This document shows, in pieces, positions 19,968-28,819 of a stretch of DNA of 64,000 bases. Source of the stretch: JACPNO01 sp963825405 (GTDB lineage: Bacteria > Acidobacteriota > Terriglobia > Bryobacterales > Bryobacteraceae); contig CAWGTB010000011.1 in assembly GCA_963825405.1 (NCBI GenBank), forward strand, positions 62,001-126,000, given 5' to 3'. Position numbers and translations under genes: made by a program. The notes under the pieces are model-generated. The model was given only the letters and a program-made list of their open reading frames with translations, made no database searches and was not told the origin of the DNA. How positions within the stretch are numbered: position 1 is the stretch's first letter; the number at the start of each line of letters is the position of its first letter.

Positions 19968-22563
19968 ATGTCTGTTGAAGCCTCTACGCCGCTGATGCGG
20001 CAGTACCACGCCGTCAAGCAGCAGGTGCCCAACACCCTGCTGATGTTCCGCCTGGGCGATTTCTACGAGCTCTTTTTCGAGGATGCAGTCACCGCCGCCC
20101 GCGAGCTCGAAATCACGCTCACCGCGCGCAACAAGGAGAAGGGTGCAGCCATTCCCATGTGCGGTGTGCCGTACCATTCCGCGGAAAACTACATCGCGCG
20201 CCTCATTCAAAAAGGCTATCGCGTGGCCATTTGCGATCAGGTGGAAGACCCGCGCGTGGCCAAGAAATTGGTCCGGCGGGAGATCACCCGCATTGTTACC
20301 CCCGGCACTGCGACCGACGCCCACCTGCTGCGCTCTCACGAAAACAATTACCTGGCGGCCGTGGCTCGCAGCGGCGAGCGCGCCGGTCTGGCCCACGTCG
20401 ATATATCGACCGGCGAATTCCGTGTCGCCGAACTGGCCGCGGCTGAGGTGACCGCAGCGCTGGAACAAATCGGCGCGCGCGAAGTGCTGGTCGCGGCCGG
20501 CCTGCCGCTGCTCACCGGCCAGGAGCCGACCAGCCGCATTCTGCGAACCGAGCTGGAAGAATGGATCTTTAGCTACGATTACGCCGACCGCACTCTGCGC
20601 GATCATTTCAAACTCCTCACGCTGGACGGCTGTGGCCTAGCCGGGCGTCCGGCAGCGGTCTGCGCAGCCGGCGCCATTCTCCACTATTTGCAGGACACGC
20701 AGCGCGCCGCGCTCGATCATCTGGATCGCCCGTCATACTACGACCGCGCCGGCGACATGGTGCTGGACGCAGTCACCGTGCGCAATCTGGAGTTGGTCGA
20801 CCCGCTGTTTGCCGGCGAAGGCGCAACGCTGCTGGAAGTAATCGACCAAACCGCAACGGGAATGGGCGGCCGCCTTTTGCGGCAGCGCCTGCTAGCGCCG
20901 TCGCTCGACGCGATGGAAATTGACGCGCGCCTGGACGCCGTCAGCGACCTGCTATCCGACACGATTCTGCGCGCCGGCCTGCGCAAAGAACTCGCCGGCG
21001 TAATGGATCTCGAACGGCTGCTGGCGAAGGTAACGATCGGCTCGGCGGGCCCGCGCGAGTTGCAGGCGCTGGGCAAATCGCTCGAAAGAATCCCCGCGCT
21101 CAAACGCTGCTTCACCAAGACTCTGGCCTCGCGCCTAGCCGCAATTGTCGAGCAGCTCGACGAAGTTCCCGAAGTGCGCGACCGCATTCTCGAAGCCATC
21201 GCCGATGCCCCGCCCTTGAATTTCGCCGACGGCGGATCGATCCGCCCCGGCTACAACGCGGAACTCGACCAACTACGCGACCTCAGCCAAAACGGCCGCC
21301 AGTATATCGCGCAGATCGAGGCGCGTGAGCGCACGCGCACCGGCATAGGGTCGCTCAAAGTCCGCTTCAACAACGTCTTCGGCTACTACATCGAAATTTC
21401 CAAAGCCAACATGCATCTGGCGCCCGCCGATTACGAGCGCAAACAGACGCTGGTAAATGCCGAGCGTTTCACCACGCCCGAGCTCAAAGACTACGAGCGC
21501 AAAGTCCTGGACGCCGAGGAGAAAATCCTCGCGCTGGAAAAGGAAATCTTCAGCGAGGTCCGGCGTCACGCCGCCGCCCACGCCCAGCGTATTCGGGCCA
21601 CCGCGCGCGCCATCGCGGAGTTGGACGTCACCGCGGCGTTAGCTCAGGTAGCCGCCGAGAATCGCTACGCCCGCCCCACTTTTTCGACCGACGACACCAT
21701 GCGCATCGCCGGCGGCAGGCATCCCGTCATCGAACGCCTGGCCGATCAGGAAGCCGGCCGCTTCATCCCCAACGATCTTTTTCTCAACTCAACTTCCAAC
21801 CTGATCGCCATCATCACCGGCCCCAACATGGGCGGCAAATCGACGTACCTGCGGCAGGCCGCGCTCATCGCGATCCTGGCGCAGATGGGCTCGTTCGTGC
21901 CCGCCGAATCCGCCGCGCTGCCTATCATCGACCGCATCTTCACGCGCATCGGCGCATCCGATAATCTGGCGCGCGGCCGATCCACCTTCATGGTCGAGAT
22001 GACCGAGACCGCCGTCATCCTCAACACCGCAACGCCGCGCAGCTTTGTGGTGTTGGACGAAATCGGTCGCGGCACCGCCACGTACGACGGCCTCGCCCTG
22101 GCCTGGGCCGTGATCGAGCACATCCACTCGCGCACTCGCGCCAAGACGCTGTTCGCGACGCACTATCACGAGCTCACCGAGCTCGCCGATCAGCTCGAAG
22201 GCGTGCGCAATCTGCAGGTCGCGGTGAAAGAAGCCGGCGATCGAATTATTTTTCTCCGCAAGGTCGAGCCGGGCAAAGCCGACCGCAGCTACGGCATCGA
22301 GGTCGCGCGCCTGGCCGGCCTGCCCTTGGCCGTCATCGAGCGCGCCCGCGAAGTGCTTGAAGTATCACGAGCAAAGCGAGCGCGTGGTGACCGGCGAACT
22401 GACGCCGCGCCACGCCGAGCCCATGCAAATCCGCCTGTTTGAACCGGTAGGGCATGCCCTCGCCGAACGCATTCGCGAGTTGAAGCTCGATGAACTGCGG
22501 CCCATCGAAGCCCTGCAGCTCTTGAACGAATTGCAAGAGGAGCTGAAAAAACCGTGCGAGTAG
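19968..22563 (+). CDS. mutS: DNA mismatch repair ATPase MutS, one frame change near the C-terminus
   Basis: Mismatch-recognition protein, about 864 residues after repair, close to the usual 850-890. The N-terminal mismatch-binding motif LGDFYELFFEDA contains the FYE triad. The ATPase shows Walker A (GPNMGGKSTYLRQ), Walker B (FVVLDEIGRGTATYDG) and the C-terminal TLFATHYHELTEL. At about 22355 one extra base moves the frame from REVL to KYHEQSERVVTGEL; the tail then ends in the helix pair used for dimerisation. The end overlaps the anmK start by 10 bases. Confidence 0.95.
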
Positions 22564-23684
22564 CGGGCATCATGAGCGGCACGTCGCTCGATGGCATCGA
22601 TGTAGCGATCGTCGATCTCGCCGGTGCCAAGATCCAGACTGTCGCCTTTCACACAACACCCTACACGCCCGCCGTGCGCTCTGCGATCCTGGCCGTTTCC
22701 AACTGCCCGACACACACCGCGGCCATCGCCAGAACGCATTTTCTGCTCGGCCGCCTGTACGCGCAGGCGGTTCGCGAGACCTGCCGCCGCCATCGCGTGC
22801 GTATGGAATCGATTGAGCTCATCGGCTGCCACGGCCAGACGATTTATCATCAGGGCGACGCCGCGAAGGTTCTGGGCCAACTAATTTCCGCCACTCTCCA
22901 GATCGGCGAAGCCGCAGTCATCGCGGAGCTCACCGGCATTCCAGTGGTGTCAGACTTTCGCTCGCGCGACATCGCCGCCGGCGGCCAGGGCGCTCCGCTT
23001 GTGCCTTTCGTCGACTACCTGCTCTTCCGCCATCGCCGGCGCGGACGCGTCGCGCTCAATATCGGCGGCATCGCCAATCTCACCGCGATCCCGGCAAGCG
23101 CGTCGCCGCAGCAAGTAATTGCCTTCGACACCGGCCCAGGCAACATGGTCATCGACGCGCTCACGATCGAGGCCACGAAAGGCCGCCAGCGCTACGACCG
23201 TGACGGCCGCATTGCCGCGCGCGGCAAAATCGATCGCGCCCTTCTCGATCGCCTCCTCGCCGATCGCTACTACACGCGCCAGCCGCCGAAGACCGCAGGC
23301 CGCGAACAATACGGTGAAGCCTTCGTGCGCGACCTGAAAGCCAGCGGCCGCCTGCTCCCCGATCTGATCGCCACCGCGACCGCGCTCACCGCAGCCACCA
23401 TCGCGCGCGCCATCGAGCAAATCGTCAAACCGCGCATGCGTGTCGACGACGTCATCGCGTCCGGCGGCGGCGTGCACAACTCGCAGCTCATGGCCTACCT
23501 GCAAGCTTTCCTGCCGGAAATCGCCATCGAAACCACGGACGCCCACGGCATCAACCCCGACGCCAAGGAAGCCGTCGCTTTTGCCGTGCTTGCTCGCGAA
23601 ACCATGCGCGGAAGGCCGTCGAATTTGCCTTCCGCCACCGGCGCGCGCCGCCCCGTCATCCTGGGAAAGATCACGCGCGCCTAG
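22554..23684 (+). CDS. anmK: Anhydro-N-acetylmuramic acid kinase
   Basis: A 376-residue ASKHA-fold kinase that opens and phosphorylates 1,6-anhydro-MurNAc to MurNAc-6-phosphate during cell-wall recycling. The N-terminal GIMSGTSLDGIDVAIVDL, the mid region LNIGGIANLTAIP, FDTGPGNMVIDAL and the late ASGGGVHNSQLMAYL are diagnostic. GTG 22554 lies inside the mutS end. The length is normal. No murQ or nagZ is adjacent. Confidence 0.93.
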   Translation: MRVAGIMSGTSLDGIDVAIVDLAGAKIQTVAFHTTPYTPAVRSAILAVSNCPTHTAAIARTHFLLGRLYAQAVRETCRRHRVRMESIELIGCHGQTIYHQGDAAKVLGQLISATLQIGEAAVIAELTGIPVVSDFRSRDIAAGGQGAPLVPFVDYLLFRHRRRGRVALNIGGIANLTAIPASASPQQVIAFDTGPGNMVIDALTIEATKGRQRYDRDGRIAARGKIDRALLDRLLADRYYTRQPPKTAGREQYGEAFVRDLKASGRLLPDLIATATALTAATIARAIEQIVKPRMRVDDVIASGGGVHNSQLMAYLQAFLPEIAIETTDAHGINPDAKEAVAFAVLARETMRGRPSNLPSATGARRPVILGKITRA

Positions 23685-23699
23685 TGTTATGCTGTTCGC

Positions 23700-24278
23700 A
23701 TGCAGAAAGCAATCCAAGTTTTCCCGGCACTCCTGTTCGCGCTTTCCTTAACGGCGCAGACTCCAACGCCGCCTCCTGCGCAGCACCAGCCGCGCGGAAA
23801 CGCTGTCGATGTGCCCAACGCTGAGATTCAGTTCGCGGTACAGAAAACCGCCGCGGCCGCAGTCAGCGATCAGGCCCTTCGCGTGGTGAGCATCAACGGA
23901 GAGTACAATGTCGGCATCGGCGTGGTGCATCGCGCGCGGACCTTGCCGGGAAAAACACTCAACGGCATCGAGCACAGCGAAATCACCGAGGTCTACCACA
24001 TCATCTCCGGCTTCGCGACGCTTCACACCGGAGGCACGCTCGACAATCCGAAAGAGTATCCACCCGATCACCCGGTGGTCAAAGTACTCAACGGACCGAG
24101 CACCGGCGGCGGCGCCATCCTCAGCGGCGTGAGCCGAAAAGTCGGGCCGGGCGACGTAGTGCTGATTCCGCCCAACACACCGCACTGGTTCAGCGAAATC
24201 GATTCGGATCAGATCGTCTACCTGCAAATCCGTATCGATCCGCACAAAGTTTTGCCCGCCGGCTACGTACTGAAATAG
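23700..24278 (+). CDS. Secreted cupin-domain protein
   Basis: A 192-residue exported protein with a signal peptide (residues 1-19) and a single cupin barrel. The two cupin motifs are approximated by HSEITEVYHIISGFATLHTGG and PGDVVLIPPNTPHWFSEI, keeping several metal-ligand histidines and an acidic residue. Function is unassigned; related proteins are annotated only as cupin-domain proteins. It is convergent with the regulator gene downstream, with a 2-base gap. Confidence 0.72.
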   Translation: MQKAIQVFPALLFALSLTAQTPTPPPAQHQPRGNAVDVPNAEIQFAVQKTAAAAVSDQALRVVSINGEYNVGIGVVHRARTLPGKTLNGIEHSEITEVYHIISGFATLHTGGTLDNPKEYPPDHPVVKVLNGPSTGGGAILSGVSRKVGPGDVVLIPPNTPHWFSEIDSDQIVYLQIRIDPHKVLPAGYVLK

Positions 24279-24280
24279 CG

Positions 24281-26105
24281 TTACGGCAAGCCGACTTTGC
24301 GCACCAGCTCGCGGAAACGCGGCTCCCTGTGCAGCGCGGTAAACGCCGGATCGGCGCGCAGCAGCGTCATCATGATGCTGTGCTCCTGGTAAGCGGCGTC
24401 GAGCGAATCAAGCGTCGGTGCTGTCTCGCCTAACGCAGCATGTTCCGCAGCTGCGGTATAAGCGCTTCCAGGCCGCGTGAGCCGAGCGTGATGGAAGTGA
24501 TCCATCCCGGCTTTCGGATCCATTTTCGCAATTTCATCGCGCAAAGGAGACGGCGGCAGGATTCGCGATCAACTGCGCTGCGGCTTCGCGAAACTTCCCT
24601 TGATATTCCAGCGACCGGCTCAAGCACGCCTGCGCTTCGGCCAGGCCCGGCTCCAAATTGAGCGTGCGCCGCGCCTGCACCGCCGCATCGGCGAAACGGT
24701 GAGCTTGCAGCAGCAGCCATCCGGCGTCGATATTGATACGCGCCGAAAGCGGATCGAGCGCAATGGCGCGCCGCAGCGAGGCTAAGCCGTCTTCGGTGCG
24801 TCCCATCGCCACCAGGAACCATGCGTAATCGTGATGTGCCAGCGAAAAGCTCGGATTGATGGCGATGGCTCGTTGGAAATGCCGCTCAGCCTCGCTCCAC
24901 TGCCAGTCGTTCCAGAAGAGACTGTTGGCCAGCGCGTTGTGGCCTTCGGCGTCGGACTCATCGAGCGCGATGGCTTTCTCCGCCGCGGCGCGCGCCTGCG
25001 GGAATGCATCGCCGGCCGGACGCGCTCCGGATCGCGCCAGCATGACGCAGGTTTCCGCCAGTGCCGCATACGCGGCAGCGAAAGTGGGGTCGCGGCGCGT
25101 GGCATCTTCGAAATAACCGATGCTGCGTTCGACATCGGCGCGGCTCTCTTTGTGCGCCAGATAGCGCCCGTTGCGGTAAGCCTCCCACGCGGCGCGATCG
25201 CGCGTCCCAGAATTGACAGCGTTCGAGGGCTCACCGGGAAAAATCTGTTTAGTGACCGCGGCGGCGATGCGCGCGGCGGTTTCCTGCTCGAGCTCAAACA
25301 AATTCGTAGCGTCCTGTTCGTAGGTCCCAGTCCAGGTTTGCGCCTGGTCCGAAGTCTGAATCAGCCGCGCCGTCACCCGGACACGCTCACCGCTGCGCTG
25401 CACGGTTCCTTCGACGACATAGTTCACGCCCAGCTCGCGCCCGACTTGATCGATGCTCTTGCGCGCACCTCTGTAGCGCATCACCGAGCTGCGCGCAATG
25501 ACGCCGAGACGGCCCGGATGCAAGCCGCCAAGCTGGCTGATCAGCTCCTCCGTGAGCCCGTCGATGAAGCGATCGTCATTGGCATCGGCGCTAAGATTTT
25601 CCATGGGCAGGATCGCCAGCAGCGGGCGTCCCACGGCCGCGGGCGGACGCGCGCGCCAACCAAAATATGTCGCAGCCGCTAAGGTCAAGACAAGGCCAGC
25701 GATCAACCACCTGTTTGTCCGCCGAGGCGCGGCAACAGAGGCGGGCGGCACCGGCTCGGCCGCACTCACCCGCTCCACCGGCGCGAGAAATCGATAACCC
25801 CGGCGCGGAACGGTTTGCACGAAGCGCGGCGAATCGGCGTCGTCGTTCAACGCGGCGCGAATTTGCGCCATGCACACGTTCAGGTTCCGGTCGAAATCGA
25901 CGAAAGTGTCGTTGCCCCACACCTCGCGCTGGATTTGCTCGCGCGACAGCAGCTCTCCGGAATTGGCAGCCAGCAGTTGCAGCACCTGGAACGGCTGCGG
26001 CGGAAGCTTCACCAGCATCCCGGCTTTGCGCAGCTCGCCCTTGTGTGGATCGAGCTCAAACGCGCCGAAGCGGAGCAGCAGCACGTCGGCCAGGGTGGGA
26101 GACAC
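24281..26105 (-). CDS. CadC-like winged-helix/transmembrane/TPR regulator, one frame change
   Basis: About 607 residues in four parts. The N-terminal OmpR/PhoB-type DNA-binding winged helix (~10-100) ends in RFVQTVPRRGYRFLAPV. One membrane helix (~135-155) and a TolB-like domain (LAILPMENLSADANDDRFIDGLTEEL) follow. The C-terminal TPR array (~320-600) covers most of the rest. This one-component architecture is heavily expanded in Solibacter-type Acidobacteria; signals and targets are unknown. GTG 26105 is preferred over the longer frame from 26135 because the fold begins there. Near 24535 one extra base shifts the frame, and the family tail (ADPAFTALHREPRFRELVRKVGL) follows in the new frame. 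Confidence 0.82.
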
Positions 26106-26274
26106 GACACCAGTATACGGCCCCGTCTTGCCCAAACGGCCGCAAACGCCCCGGCCCGCCCGGCACGTCTCTTAACATGTCAATGCAAGTCTTTGTCACA
26201 TGGCGACTTGTTCGCTAATAGAAAAATAAGGCGCCCTGTCTTGCTAGTTTTTCGAGTGGTGACCATCCTGAGCC

Positions 26275-27636
26275 ATGGCAGAAAACAGACGGATGTTCCT
26301 GATGGGCGCAGCGAGTGCAATCGGAGTTGCCACCCCCGCCGAGGCGCAAACTCCTCAAACCGTTCCCGCATTGGATTCGGAAAAATTCCGCGCCTCGGTG
26401 GTCGCGGGAGATCTTGCAACGGTCAACAAGTACCTGGATGGCGATCCTGCCCTGCTCTACGCCCGCGACGCTCACGGCAACTCGGTCTACACGCTGGCTT
26501 GTCTGGCCGGGCAAGTCAAAACGGCCGAAGCGTTGGTCGCGCGCGGCCTGGTACTCGACATCTTTGAGGCGGCAGTAAGTGGCAACGTCAAGCGCGCCAC
26601 CGAACTGGCCAACGCCACGCCGGGAATTGCGCGCGCCCGCTCCGCCGATGGCCGGACCCCGCTGCATTTCGCGGCGGCCGGCGGGCATCCGGACATGGTG
26701 ATGTTTCTCAGCAGCCGCGGCGCGGATCTGAGCGCCGGCCCCGAGAGTCCCCTGCTCGCCGCCGTCGACAATCCGGATCTCGCGGCGGCACTGGAAGTAA
26801 CGCAAACCCTGGCGATCAACGCGTCCGATCCCAATGCCCGCCGCAAAGATGGCAAGAGCGCGCTCCATATCGCAGCGGCCCGCGGCAATGCGGCGGCGGC
26901 CACACTGCTCATCCATCGCGGCGCTACAGTTGGCGCGGACGATCTGGCCGCAGCCACCGGCGATGCTATCAGCGTCCTAAAGAACGAAGCGCGTATTGAG
27001 CGGGCATATTACGGACGCCGCTACACTCAGGATGCCCACGGCAACCCGGTCACCCGCGACGACACCAATGGCCTGCCGCAGGATTTCATCAATCAGTTCA
27101 TCACCTTCGCCCATTTCGATTTCGATAAAGTGAAGCAACTTTACAAGCTGTGCCCGGCATTATTGACCACCCGCGCCACCTGGGACGAGTTGGCAGTTGA
27201 AGCCTCCGCCCACATGGGGCGAGTGGACATGGCGGAATATCTGGCCGATCTCGGCTCGCCGGTCTCCGCCTGCACGGCGGCCATGCTGGGACTGGCTGAT
27301 AATGTGAAATCCATTGTCAAAGCCGATGTGAATTGCCTGCGCGAGCGAGGCGCGCACGACCTGCCGCTACTCGCGTATACTGCCCTGGGTAAGGAGCGCG
27401 TGGAGATCGCGGCGTTTCTGCTCGACGCTGGAGCCGACATCCATACGCGCGGCTTCGGTCAAACGGTGCTGCATTTTGCCGCGGGCAAAGGGCATCTGGA
27501 TCTGGCCAGATTGCTGCTGGAACGCGGCGCCGACATCAATGCTTCTTCAAAGAGCGGAACGCCGCTAGCCGCGGCGCAGCGCAACAAGATGGAGAAGGTG
27601 GCGCAATTTCTGAGCGAACACGGCGGCCGCGCCTGA
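26275..27636 (+). CDS. Tat-exported ankyrin-repeat protein
   Basis: A 453-residue protein beginning with a twin-arginine-like export signal (NRRMFLMGAASAIGVATPAEA). The rest is a series of ankyrin repeats. The clearest are DGRTPLHFAAAGGHPDMVMFL, DGKSALHIAAARGNAAAATLL and the C-terminal FGQTVLHFAAGKGHLDLARLL followed by LERGADINASS. A less regular insert (~235-290) contains YYGRRYTQDAHGNP. Ankyrin arrays bind other proteins; the partner is not known. It is divergent from the winged-helix/TPR regulator, with about 170 bases between them. Confidence 0.85.
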   Translation: MAENRRMFLMGAASAIGVATPAEAQTPQTVPALDSEKFRASVVAGDLATVNKYLDGDPALLYARDAHGNSVYTLACLAGQVKTAEALVARGLVLDIFEAAVSGNVKRATELANATPGIARARSADGRTPLHFAAAGGHPDMVMFLSSRGADLSAGPESPLLAAVDNPDLAAALEVTQTLAINASDPNARRKDGKSALHIAAARGNAAAATLLIHRGATVGADDLAAATGDAISVLKNEARIERAYYGRRYTQDAHGNPVTRDDTNGLPQDFINQFITFAHFDFDKVKQLYKLCPALLTTRATWDELAVEASAHMGRVDMAEYLADLGSPVSACTAAMLGLADNVKSIVKADVNCLRERGAHDLPLLAYTALGKERVEIAAFLLDAGADIHTRGFGQTVLHFAAGKGHLDLARLLLERGADINASSKSGTPLAAAQRNKMEKVAQFLSEHGGRA

Positions 27637-27652
27637 ACGGGGAGAGAATATC

Positions 27653-28021
27653 ATGCTGGCAAAAATAGGGCAGATTTCAGTAAACGCGCATGACCTGGAG
27701 CGCGCCGTGGCGTTCTATCGCGACACGCTGGGGATGAAGCATCTGTTCACCGTCCCCCGGATGGCGTTCTTCGATTGCGGCGGCATCAGGCTGATGCTGG
27801 GGTTGCCGGAAACACCGGAGCTCGATCATCCGGCGTCGATCATCTATTACAAAGTGGACGACATTCAAGCCACCCACGATACCCTCTCCGGGCGCGGCGT
27901 GCAGTTCGCAACCAAGCCTCATTTAATCGCCAAGATGCCCTCCCACGACTTGTGGATGGCCGAGTTCCGCGATTCGGAGAATAACGTGCTGGCATTGATG
28001 AGCGAAGTGCCGCGCGCTTAA
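27653..28021 (+). CDS. VOC-family (glyoxalase-like) protein
   Basis: A 122-residue vicinal-oxygen-chelate protein with the paired beta-alpha-beta-beta-beta modules. The opening QISVNAHDLERAVAFYRDTLGM and the closing MAEFRDSENNVLALMSE are typical, with MAFFDCGGIRLMLG between. The substrate is not predictable: members include glyoxalases, dioxygenases and resistance proteins. It follows the ankyrin gene by 16 bases and may be co-transcribed with it. Confidence 0.82.
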   Translation: MLAKIGQISVNAHDLERAVAFYRDTLGMKHLFTVPRMAFFDCGGIRLMLGLPETPELDHPASIIYYKVDDIQATHDTLSGRGVQFATKPHLIAKMPSHDLWMAEFRDSENNVLALMSEVPRA

Positions 28022-28045
28022 TACCGTACGCCTATACGGTATAAT
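28021..28045 (+). promoter_or_regulatory. Promoter and palindromic operator of the first vapBC locus
   Basis: ATACCGTA (28021-28028) and TACGGTAT (28035-28042) are a perfect 8-bp inverted repeat with a 6-bp spacer. A perfect TATAAT -10 box (28040-28045) overlaps the right arm, as expected for an autoregulated toxin-antitoxin promoter. The ATG at 28052 lies at the distance expected for the transcription start itself, so the message may be leaderless. No good -35 box is visible. Confidence 0.6.
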
Positions 28046-28051
28046 GGCCGT

Positions 28052-28261
28052 ATGCAACGTCAGGAGATGCGCAAGGTCACGGTGATGCTGCCCAAGGACC
28101 TGCTGGACCGGGCTGTCAAGGCGTCCGGCCAGGGGATTACGCCTACTATCCGCAAAGGTTTGGAAACCATAGCCGCTGCCGAAGCATACGAGAGGATCCT
28201 TCGTATGCGCGGCAAGGTGAAGTTTTCTGCGAATTTTCTACGGGATATCCGGCGGGACTGA
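28052..28261 (+). CDS. Ribbon-helix-helix-like antitoxin (VapB-type)
   Basis: A 69-residue basic protein. The start MRKVTVMLPKDLLDRAVKASG is an RHH DNA-binding strand plus helix, followed by GITPTIRKGLETIAAAEAYERIL and a C-terminal tail (KVKFSANFLRDIRRD) likely to wrap the toxin. It is immediately followed by a PIN-domain gene, so it is the antitoxin of a vapBC pair. It probably binds the palindrome overlapping its own -10 box. Confidence 0.8.
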   Translation: MQRQEMRKVTVMLPKDLLDRAVKASGQGITPTIRKGLETIAAAEAYERILRMRGKVKFSANFLRDIRRD

Positions 28262-28262
28262 T

Positions 28263-28646
28263 CTGACCTGCGCCGACACAAGTACGTGGATCGCCTTTTT
28301 CCAGGATGCCGCCGGCGATGACGTCGGGATGCTGGAAGAGCATTTGCATCAGCGATCCGTCATTCTATCGCCGGTGATCGTATCGGAGCTATTTAGCAAC
28401 CCCGGCTTTAGTGAGGTTCAGCGCCGCCTGATCCAACACGTACCGGTCCTCGAATTGCAGCCCGGTTTTTGGCAGCGTGCCGGCCTGACACGAGCGAATC
28501 TACACAGGCGGCGTTACCGTCCCAAACTGGCGGACACTCTAATCGCCCAATCCTGCATCGATGCCGCAGTCCCGCTCCTCACCCGTGACCGCGATTTCCG
28601 GCCCTTCGCCCAGCACGCCGGCTTGAAACTGATCTTCCCTTCCTAG
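28263..28646 (+). CDS. VapC-type PIN-domain ribonuclease toxin, non-ATG start
   Basis: About 127 residues if translation begins at CTG 28263, one base after the antitoxin stop. The PIN fold needs this start because the first catalytic Asp lies in TCADTSTWIAFF, upstream of the first in-frame ATG (28329). The other acidic residues are present: Glu in VIVSELF, Asp in LADTLIAQSC and Asp in LTRDRDF. It would cleave tRNA or rRNA when released from the antitoxin. The start codon is inferred and rests on domain completeness. Confidence 0.72.
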   Translation: MTCADTSTWIAFFQDAAGDDVGMLEEHLHQRSVILSPVIVSELFSNPGFSEVQRRLIQHVPVLELQPGFWQRAGLTRANLHRRRYRPKLADTLIAQSCIDAAVPLLTRDRDFRPFAQHAGLKLIFPS

Positions 28647-28819
28647 CAGCACTTCGCGCGAAAATACTTAGCCTTCATGAGTTCGTCGGAGAAGCGGCGC
28701 CATTCAGCGGGAGAGTGTACGCGGCCGTGCGCGACCAAATGCCGCTGGTAGGCATTTTCGTCGGACAATTCCCGCAGCAGTTCCAGCGCAAACCTGCAAA
28801 ACGCTCGCAGCGGTTTCAT
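28643..28819 (-). CDS. YbdD/YjiX-family small CstA-associated protein
   Basis: A 58-residue protein beginning MKPLRAFCRFALELLREL and ending RAKCC. The central YQRHLVAHGRVHSPAEWRRFSDE and the terminal Cys-Cys match the YbdD/YjiX family, whose members are encoded next to CstA/BtsT-type transporters in many bacteria. ATG 28819 overlaps the cstA stop by 4 bases (ATGA), so translation is coupled. Family members are thought to assist the transporter. It overlaps the end of the convergent vapC gene by 4 bases. Confidence 0.8.
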   Translation of the reverse strand: MKPLRAFCRFALELLRELSDENAYQRHLVAHGRVHSPAEWRRFSDELMKAKYFRAKCC

